Positions 35,742 to 41,109 of a stretch of DNA of 41,109 nt are shown here, piece by piece. The number at the start of each line of letters is the position of its first letter. Within the stretch, counting starts at the first letter, position 1. The translations under genes and the position numbers were made by a program. This DNA comes from CAWKDC01 sp964383495. Lineage in GTDB: Bacteria > Pseudomonadota > Gammaproteobacteria > JABCZS01. The stretch is from NCBI GenBank assembly GCA_964383495.1, contig CAYLHG010000014.1:1-41109 (forward strand), read 5' to 3'. The notes under the pieces were generated by a model. That model did no database searches. It worked only from the letters and a program-made list of their open reading frames with translations, and was not told where the DNA came from.

Positions 35742-36962
35742 TCACTGGGTTAATATAAGTTCCTCGCCTAGTGTTACATGGATAATTAAAGAAATAAGTT
35801 TTTCGGCTAATAGTTTTTTGGGTTGTTTAGGGAAAGCCCATTCATGGGCGGTAGTAAGCACTGTTAATTCATTTTCATCAGCACCGAACCCGATATTACT
35901 TTCAGATACGTCATTGACACATATCATATCTAATTGTTTATTTTTCAATTTGAGTTTAGCATTTTCACGAATATTTTCTGTTTCAGCAGCAAAGCCAACG
36001 CAAAATGGTCGGTTGGGTAATGTTGAAACAGCTTTTAAAATATCGGGATTAGGAGTGCATTGAATATTCAATAAAGCGTTTGTTTTTTTAATTTTTTGTG
36101 TGGCAATAAATTCGGGGCGATAATCGCTTACGGCAGCAGTTGCGATAAAAACATGTTGATGATTGACATGTTGCAGAACTGCTTCGTGCATTTCTAAAGC
36201 AGTCGTGACTGAAAGTTTAGTCACATGTTGTGGAGATGGTAACGTTGTTGGGCCAGAAATCAGTGTGACTTCAGCCCCAAGTATTGCAGCAGCTTCCGCA
36301 ATGGCGTAACCCATTTTTCCTGTGCTTGGATTGCTGATGTAACGAACGGGATCGATATATTCATGGGTAGGGCCTGCAGTGATGAGAATACGCTTCCTTG
36401 ATAATAGGCCAGGGGCAAAGATGTGTGAGATGTGAGCAATGATTTCTTCAGGTCCAATCATGCGGCCTTCACCGATTTCGCCACAGGCTTGTTCCCCAAT
36501 GCCAATCGGTAATATAAGGATCTTTCTTTGGATGAGCAAATCGACATTGGTTTTTGTTGCAATATTATCCCACATGAAACGATTCATGGCGGGCGCAATT
36601 GCGATGGGCGCTCTCGTTGCAAGACATACTGTTGTGAGTAAATCATTTGCATGCCCATGCGCAAGCTTTACAATAAAATCAGCCGTTGTGGGAGCAATGA
36701 GAATAAGATCAGCCCAACGTGCTAAATCGATGTGATTGATCGCGGCTTCTTGGGTGAGGTCGAATAAATCAGTGTGTACAGGATTTCCAGACAGCGTTTG
36801 CAGCGTGAGTGGGGTGACGAAATGCTTCGCTGCTTCCGTCAATACAACACGTACATTGGCGCCTAATTTTTTGAGCTGACGTACGACAATAGGGGCTTTG
36901 TAGGCTGCAATGCCAGCTGTGATACCTAAAAGTACATTTTTATCTTGGAGCGCATTCATCAT
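35742..36962 (-). CDS. coaBC: Phosphopantothenoylcysteine decarboxylase / synthetase CoaBC
   Basis: Bifunctional enzyme of coenzyme A synthesis: CoaB joins cysteine to phosphopantothenate and CoaC decarboxylates the product. From the ATG at 36962 it has 406 residues, the usual size; a longer frame to 37097 is spurious because it runs through the promoter region. The FMN-binding CoaC half (about 1-185) shows GITAGIAAYKAP, the catalytic-His segment AAINHIDLARWADL, and APAMNRFMW with the substrate Asn. The CoaB half (about 190-406) begins at ILITAGPTHEYIDPVRYISN, then STGKMGYAIAEAA. AAGGA lies some 13 bases before the start, rather far. Confidence 0.95.
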   Translation of the reverse strand: MMNALQDKNVLLGITAGIAAYKAPIVVRQLKKLGANVRVVLTEAAKHFVTPLTLQTLSGNPVHTDLFDLTQEAAINHIDLARWADLILIAPTTADFIVKLAHGHANDLLTTVCLATRAPIAIAPAMNRFMWDNIATKTNVDLLIQRKILILPIGIGEQACGEIGEGRMIGPEEIIAHISHIFAPGLLSRKRILITAGPTHEYIDPVRYISNPSTGKMGYAIAEAAAILGAEVTLISGPTTLPSPQHVTKLSVTTALEMHEAVLQHVNHQHVFIATAAVSDYRPEFIATQKIKKTNALLNIQCTPNPDILKAVSTLPNRPFCVGFAAETENIRENAKLKLKNKQLDMICVNDVSESNIGFGADENELTVLTTAHEWAFPKQPKKLLAEKLISLIIHVTLGEELILTQ

Positions 36963-36989
36963 AGCGGTTATAGTTTCCTTTGAGAAATT

Positions 36990-37021
36990 TCTATAGTGCC
37001 TTGAGTCCCTGAGGATGTCAA
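36990..37021 (-). promoter_or_regulatory. Possible promoter for coaBC
   Basis: Minus strand: consensus TTGACA (37016-37021). The best -10 candidates are CACTAT at 17 bp (36993-36998) or TATAGA at 20 bp (36990-36995); neither is ideal, so this is a weak call. Confidence 0.35.
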
Positions 37022-37064
37022 TGAAGAAGGTTATCAGCTTGCGCTTACAAAAAGAGCTCTCTAA

Positions 37065-37093
37065 TTGACATGACCAACGGTGAGCAGTAAGAT
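37065..37093 (+). promoter_or_regulatory. Predicted sigma-70 promoter for the 37152 ankyrin gene
   Basis: Consensus TTGACA (37065-37070), 17-bp spacer, TAAGAT (37088-37093). The predicted start is about 50 bases before the ATG at 37152. The leader is AT-rich and lacks a strong Shine-Dalgarno site. Confidence 0.55.
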
Positions 37094-37151
37094 ACAAAAA
37101 TGTCAGTATAAAACAATGTTAATAGTAATTAACTAACTGTGAGAAAATACT

Positions 37152-39377
37152 ATGCCGCTACCTATTGTCTTAAACGCCAAAATCATCATTCAAAAGCATA
37201 CTAAACCGATTATCACTGCTTACCGCGAGTCTATCCATGAATGCATGCCGGAGTATGAAAATGATCCGTATATTTCTGTAGAAAGTAATAGTACTGAGGG
37301 ATTTTTCAATAAAATAAATTTTTTTAATTTGGAATTTTTAAAATCTGAAAAATTTAGCTTGAGATCGTTTTCGGTGCTCCTTGATAAACCAGCTGTTATA
37401 GTTAGAAAAGATTATATTAAGTGGATGCAGGTGTTGTTAGAGTGGGTGCGTAAAAAATCAGGGCAGACAGAAATCAATGTCATTGATTCTCGGTTTGTTT
37501 TAGTTGTGGAATTGTTGATTAGATTAGTGACTCTTGCTGTATCCGCAGACATGAAGTATGCAAAAGAAGGTGAACGCATCGTAAAGCTCATCCGTTCTTT
37601 TATAGAGAAAGTTTCAGTAAAGGGATTGCTAGATGAGCAATCGATTGGAATGACATTATTGCTTAGAAATGTAGAATATTTTAATGGTGATTTTTTCAGA
37701 GATCACGCGGAAAAATTAAACCAAATACATAGAGTTATTCGATTAATACAAATTCTACGCACTCCAGAAAATGCGTTTACTAAAATGATTGATTATCTTT
37801 CTGATTCTAGAATTTTTATCATGAGGCAAATCATAATGATGTTGAAGCCGAATACGAAAGAGACGGAGTTAACTGAAAACAGAATTGACAGTACATTTTC
37901 TGGGCTGCACAAATCATCAATGAGTAATTCTATCCTCTTAGAAAGGTATGGACTTTTGAAAGAGACCAATTTGCTCTACGAAATTATTTCAAGAGAAGAT
38001 TTTACACAGATTGCAAAGGGATGGGATTACCTATCCAATCATGAGTTGGATCCAAGTAAATTAAAGCACCTCATTAAAAAACATTATCAATTTTTTTCAG
38101 GCTTAAAATTTCAAAAATCAGAAATTTTACACTTAAATAGAAGTGCCGGCGTGGTATTAAGACATTTAAAGGCGGACACTCCAGAATATTTGGCTGCTAA
38201 GTATGAAGATAGTATAGAGGCTCTAAATATTCTAGAAAGCAGGGATGTAAAAATTTTTATTGAAACATATATCGATAATAATGTTAAAGAGACACGTAAG
38301 CTAATGAGTGACATACCTAACAGGTATTGGAATGATTTTTCAAGGAAGCTAAGCGATACTTCTCCATCAGGAGGGATGATTGGACAAGATGAAACGATGG
38401 ATGATGTAATGATAGGTTATCAACAAACGATTGCTGTATTAACAAAACAAATAGAGCAAATGGATGTGCAAGCTTCTGAGGATAGTCCAGTAATTCCATC
38501 TTCAAAAATAACTCCCGTTGAACAAAGTGTTATTAATAATGTAGGCGTTGAATCTGAGGAAGAAGAGATCGTTGTCATTGTTGAATCAAGTGTGTTTTGG
38601 GATAGTATAAATACTCCATCTGCTCCAACCGCTTTTTCTGCCTTAGACCATGTAACACCGATCGCCACCACTGCGCCTGTGAGATATTCTAATGGTTCAA
38701 ATCTTAATAAATATGATAGTGCGTTCTTTGCGTGTTTGGCAGCCTCCAAAAACAATGTAGATAATTTAAAGCTCGCAACTAAGCGTGCGTTGAATAGTTG
38801 TGAAAAAATTCCACCACGTGCAGAGATCCTGGCGCGAGCAGGGTTCACAGGATTTCAGGTAACAATATTAGGGCTAATAACACCTTTAGCCATGGCTGCT
38901 GCTTCTGGAAGTTTGGAGGCAGTAGAATATTTAATTAATGAGGTTAATGTTAATCCCTTTGTGTTATGCGGTCCCGCCCAAACTTGGACAGCTTTAGATC
39001 TTGCGAAATTTTATAATAAAAATAATGTTGTTAAGTTACTGGAAGGCTATGAAAATATGTATTACCAATATGTGACTAACAATAATCTTACGCCACCAAA
39101 TCCAGAAGATGCATGCAAAGCTGCTTACCGGAATCATTTGCCCTGGATTAAAGCGTTGCATGCGCAAGGCTGTGATTTTAATAAGACGTCCACGGGGGGG
39201 TATGTGGGGGTTGGGGACAATATCCTACAAACACTAATTCCAATCCCTCTAAGATCACCCATGACACCATTGCAAATTGCACAATCTAAAAAACATACGG
39301 ACATAGTAAATTATTTAACACCATTAACTTCTCATGCTCAACCCGCTGTTGAACATAAAAGCTCATGTTTTTTATAA
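37152..39377 (+). CDS. Candidate effector with C-terminal ankyrin-like repeats
   Basis: A 741-residue protein with no signal peptide. The first 440 residues are helix-rich and charged and match no family I recognise. Residues about 445-520 are low-complexity, rich in Ser, Thr, Glu and Pro, and look like a linker. Ankyrin-like units occur in the C-terminal third: TPLAMAAASGSLEAVEYLI (about 577-595), WTALDLAKFYNKNNVVKLL (about 615-633) and SPMTPLQIAQSKKHTDIVNY (about 702-721). The gene is AT-rich compared with the metabolic genes. It ends in KSSCFL, one residue short of a CaaX box. The broken monooxygenase frame begins within 20 bp of its stop, so the two may share a transcript. Host-directed function is inferred from composition and repeats only. 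Confidence 0.78.
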   Translation: MPLPIVLNAKIIIQKHTKPIITAYRESIHECMPEYENDPYISVESNSTEGFFNKINFFNLEFLKSEKFSLRSFSVLLDKPAVIVRKDYIKWMQVLLEWVRKKSGQTEINVIDSRFVLVVELLIRLVTLAVSADMKYAKEGERIVKLIRSFIEKVSVKGLLDEQSIGMTLLLRNVEYFNGDFFRDHAEKLNQIHRVIRLIQILRTPENAFTKMIDYLSDSRIFIMRQIIMMLKPNTKETELTENRIDSTFSGLHKSSMSNSILLERYGLLKETNLLYEIISREDFTQIAKGWDYLSNHELDPSKLKHLIKKHYQFFSGLKFQKSEILHLNRSAGVVLRHLKADTPEYLAAKYEDSIEALNILESRDVKIFIETYIDNNVKETRKLMSDIPNRYWNDFSRKLSDTSPSGGMIGQDETMDDVMIGYQQTIAVLTKQIEQMDVQASEDSPVIPSSKITPVEQSVINNVGVESEEEEIVVIVESSVFWDSINTPSAPTAFSALDHVTPIATTAPVRYSNGSNLNKYDSAFFACLAASKNNVDNLKLATKRALNSCEKIPPRAEILARAGFTGFQVTILGLITPLAMAAASGSLEAVEYLINEVNVNPFVLCGPAQTWTALDLAKFYNKNNVVKLLEGYENMYYQYVTNNNLTPPNPEDACKAAYRNHLPWIKALHAQGCDFNKTSTGGYVGVGDNILQTLIPIPLRSPMTPLQIAQSKKHTDIVNYLTPLTSHAQPAVEHKSSCFL

Positions 39378-39395
39378 AGGGTTGTGGATTATAAA

Positions 39396-40032
39396 ATGTC
39401 TTGGATCACGCGCTATCCCATTATCCAGGCTCCCATGGCGGGAGGTGCGACAACGCCAGCACTGGTTGCAGCAGTGAGTAATGCAGGTGGCTTGGGTTCA
39501 TTGGCGGCTGGCTACATGGAACCCGATGAAATTAAAAAAACCATTCGAAAAATTAAAGCATTAACAAACTATCCTTTTGCGGTAAATTTATTTGTTCCTG
39601 AAACACCCCAAGCTTCTGAAAGCGCTATCGAACACATGGCACATTGTGTTGAAGCATGTTGCCATGAGTTACATTTCCATGTCAAACTGGTTTCACCGCC
39701 TTACACTTTTGCATTCGAGGAACAACTACGCGCTATTTTGGATGAAGCAGTCCCTGTTTTTAGTTTTACATTTGGCATACCAGATGAAAAATATTTAATT
39801 TCGCTGAAGAAAAAAAAATATTATTTTAATGGGAACAGCAACGCATGTAGATGAAGCTCAATTATTGGAAGAAAAAGGAATAAATATTATTGTGGCACAA
39901 GGAGCAGAAGCGGGCGGACATCGCGGTACGTTCATTGGGCGCGCGGAAGATGCATTAATACCGCTACCTGTTTTAGTAAAAGAGTGTGTATCAAGCTTGC
40001 AGGTACCTGTCATTTCTGATGTTGGTATTTAT
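39396..40032 (+). pseudogene. Nitronate monooxygenase remnant: frameshifted and 3'-truncated
   Basis: FMN-dependent nitronate monooxygenase (2-nitropropane dioxygenase family). The first part begins MSWITRYPIIQAPMAGGATT and includes AVSNAGGLGSLAAGY and NLFVPETPQ, all family signatures. At a run of nine A (39810-39818) the frame is lost. Reading one base fewer restores LKKKNIILMGTATHVDEAQ and then IIVAQGAEAGGHRGTF, the conserved active-site region. After VPVISDVGIY (ending at 40032) the monooxygenase sequence stops and Cas6f sequence begins in the same frame. About 212 residues remain of an expected 330-360. I prefer the ATG at 39396; a GTG at 39384 is in frame. Either defect alone should abolish activity, although slippage on the A-run could restore the frame in part of the product. 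Confidence 0.85.
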
Positions 40033-40566
40033 GAATTGTGGCAGGCGGTTTATATGCAGATTCATTTGGCTTTTGTTGAAAAACAAGATAAGAATGGCAG
40101 AGTTCCTTTTGGGGTATCATTTCCTGAGTATCGATATCAATCAAAAGTAGGGGGATATTTAGGGACGAAGTTGCGTGTTTTTGGGAACAGTGAATCGGAC
40201 TTGGTGGCGCTTAATTTGAGTGGATGGCTGTCACGATTGATGAATTACATGCATTGTAGCTTGGTTCGAGAAGTTCCCACTACAAAGGTTACTGGTTATG
40301 TTGAATATCGAAGAAGGCGCTTGAAAGGAAGTATTGCAAAGCTTGCAAAAAGGCGCGCGAAGCGTATGTCAATTAGCTTTGGGGAGGCGTTGAAACATTA
40401 TCAGGATGTTATATTCACCAGCGATCTACCTTATCTCCAATTAAAGAGCTTAACGAATAAGCAGCCCTTCAAGCTGTATATTGCAAAAAATGAAAGTAGC
40501 ACAATGGTTGAGTGTGGCTTTGGGACATATGGTATGGGCTTTGGATCAACAGTGCCCAATTTTTAA
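39829..40566 (+). CDS. cas6f: Cas6f (Csy4) crRNA endonuclease, N-terminally replaced by nitronate monooxygenase sequence
   Basis: A 245-residue frame of two unrelated parts. Residues 1-68 are the C-terminal part of the monooxygenase remnant. Residues 69-245 (from about 40033) match type I-F Cas6f/Csy4: FGVSFPEY near 94-101, LGTKLRVFG near 111-119, the basic helix SIAKLAKRRAKRM (168-180) that grips the repeat hairpin, SDLPYLQLKSL near 198-208, and the C-terminal FGTYGMGFGSTVPNF. Compared with Pseudomonas Csy4 (187 residues, from memory), only about the first 18 residues, the first beta strand, are missing. The catalytic trio appears kept: His79 (QIH, Csy4 His29), Ser207 and Tyr234. Translation may start at the ATG at 39829 or at an internal ATG at 40054. 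Activity is uncertain. The array begins 130 bp downstream, as expected for cas6f. Confidence 0.85.
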   Translation: MGTATHVDEAQLLEEKGINIIVAQGAEAGGHRGTFIGRAEDALIPLPVLVKECVSSLQVPVISDVGIYELWQAVYMQIHLAFVEKQDKNGRVPFGVSFPEYRYQSKVGGYLGTKLRVFGNSESDLVALNLSGWLSRLMNYMHCSLVREVPTTKVTGYVEYRRRRLKGSIAKLAKRRAKRMSISFGEALKHYQDVIFTSDLPYLQLKSLTNKQPFKLYIAKNESSTMVECGFGTYGMGFGSTVPNF

Positions 40567-40696
40567 CCAAATATTTTTTGCTCTTTAAAAATGATATACT
40601 TTACAACTGGGTAGGGCTTTGCTCCTTTTTTTTGGTTCATCCATAAGGATAGAGTGAACCTGCTGTTAGTGCTGTGTTTTTTGCAAAAAGCAATCA
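40567..40696 (+). promoter_or_regulatory. CRISPR leader region
   Basis: AT-rich, non-coding 130 bp between the cas6f stop and the first repeat. It holds a -10-like TATACT near 40599-40604 without a convincing -35, a run of eight T (40626-40633), a GGTTCA/TGAACC inverted repeat (40634-40639 and 40655-40660), and a TTTTTGCAAAAA palindrome just before repeat 1. The end opposite has the degenerate repeat, so the leader lies on this side and the array is transcribed on the + strand. Confidence 0.6.
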
Positions 40697-41024
40697 GTTA
40701 TCCGCCGCATAGGCGGCTTAGAAGATTTAGCCGAAATAATCCATCTGATATGTAAGGTTATCCGCCGCATAGGCGGCTTAGAAGTCTTTGTACTGACCCG
40801 AGGGATTGATTTCAGGGTTATCCGCCGCATAGGCGGCTTAGAAGTTTATCAGTTGGACCTGATGAAGGTTTTAGTTGTTATCCGCCGCATAGGCGGCTTA
40901 GAAGTCCAAATCTGATTGGCTTGAAAGTTTTATAAGGTTATCCGCCGCATAGGCGGCTTAGAAGTTTATAAGTGCATTCATGGCCTGGTTGTTTTCGTTA
41001 TTCGCCGCATAAGCGGCTTAGAAG
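40697..41024 (+). CRISPR. Type I-F CRISPR array, 6 repeats and 5 spacers
   Basis: Repeats of 28 bp start at 40697, 40757, 40817, 40877, 40937 and 40997, exactly 60 bp apart, giving 32-bp spacers. The first five repeats are identical. Each contains a hairpin of CCGCC and GGCGG around a GCATA loop, then CTTAGAAG. Repeat length, spacer length and the CTTAGAA end are typical of type I-F. The sixth repeat differs at two positions (C6 to T, G16 to A), both within the stem, so it is the old, trailer-end repeat. All five spacers differ. I saw no matching protospacer inside the window. Only a chimeric cas6f accompanies the array here. Confidence 0.97.
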
Positions 41025-41109
41025 ATCCAGCTTTTTTCTCGAGCAACTAATACATCAGTGTGATTGTTGTGTTTTTCCAAGCAAAATTTAACATTGTTCA
41101 CCTCTATAG
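41025..41109. other. Non-coding sequence after the last repeat
   Basis: An 85-bp stretch to the window edge. It contains no further repeat copy at the expected 60-bp step (41057). It has TTTTTT and GTTTTT runs but no stem that would make a clear terminator. Nothing else could be supported. Confidence 0.6.

Noticed and set aside
36963..37097. 45-residue N-terminal extension of CoaBC
   Set aside because: It runs through the promoter region and is not part of the family, which starts near the MMNALQDKN segment.
39360..39377. C-terminal CaaX prenylation box in the 741-residue ankyrin protein
   Set aside because: The end is SSCFL; only two residues follow the Cys, whereas CaaX needs three.
40929..40972. 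TTTATAAG direct repeats flanking CRISPR repeat 5 as a possible insertion duplication
   Set aside because: They are the end of spacer 4 and the start of spacer 5. An 8-bp AT-rich match is plausible by chance, and the array spacing is undisturbed.
41057..41084. Possible seventh CRISPR repeat one period after the last
   Set aside because: The sequence at that position shares no core with the repeat.
1..41109. Insertion sequences, prophage genes, tRNA or rRNA genes
   Set aside because: No transposase, integrase or phage protein is seen among the reading frames, and no tRNA- or rRNA-like stretch was recognised by eye. A covariance-model scan would settle the RNA part.

Overview
The window looks like a chromosomal segment of a host-associated gammaproteobacterium, probably of the order Legionellales (Legionella/Coxiella-like). 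The pointers are the ygfB-pepP-ubiH-ubiI order, a glycine decarboxylase split into two subunits, a homodimeric-type AceE, and single large genes of ankyrin or F-box type placed between housekeeping genes. This placement is inference from gene content; no rRNA or tRNA gene was seen.

Layout: (1) 1-4469: a small unknown gene, then ygfB, pepP and two ubiquinone-ring hydroxylases, all on the + strand and closely packed. (2) 4470-6027: a perfect 20-bp-arm palindrome, then a minus-strand multi-pass membrane protein with a poly-asparagine tail, then a divergent promoter region. (3) 6028-11862: gcvT-gcvH-gcvPA-gcvPB, apparently an operon, followed by a sodium:alanine/glycine symporter, so glycine uptake and breakdown sit side by side. 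(4) 11869-20817, minus strand: an HD phosphohydrolase, an AT-rich 1605-residue protein of unknown function, a haemagglutinin-type exported protein and a small Mth938-fold protein. (5) 20871-23575: an RpfE-like gene, recJ and a bidirectional terminator. (6) 23585-29635: a small secreted protein, divergent from the pyruvate dehydrogenase operon aceE-aceF-lpd. (7) 29697-32786: putA. (8) 32854-39377: two candidate effector genes with eukaryotic-like repeats flanking a secreted protein, the nucleotidase yjjG and coaBC. (9) 39396-41109: a broken nitronate monooxygenase gene that runs in frame into the body of a type I-F CRISPR ribonuclease (Cas6f/Csy4), followed at once by a tidy type I-F CRISPR array.

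The most notable feature is the last one. The remains of the monooxygenase and of cas6f form one open reading frame. No other type I-F cas gene is present in the window, yet the array has six repeats with exact 60-bp periodicity. The simplest reading is a deletion that removed cas1, cas2/3, cas8f, cas5f, cas7f and the first codons of cas6f in one step. Other points of interest are the giant unknown protein, the F-box/ankyrin protein, and a dispersed palindrome (GGGGCGCAT/ATGCGCCCC) that appears three times and creates false N-terminal extensions of two reading frames.

The metabolic genes fit an amino-acid-using lifestyle: proline via PutA, glycine via the Gcv system, and pyruvate via the pyruvate dehydrogenase complex. 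The same Lpd probably also serves as the L-protein of glycine cleavage, because no second lpd is seen. All function calls are from reading the sequence; no database search was run.
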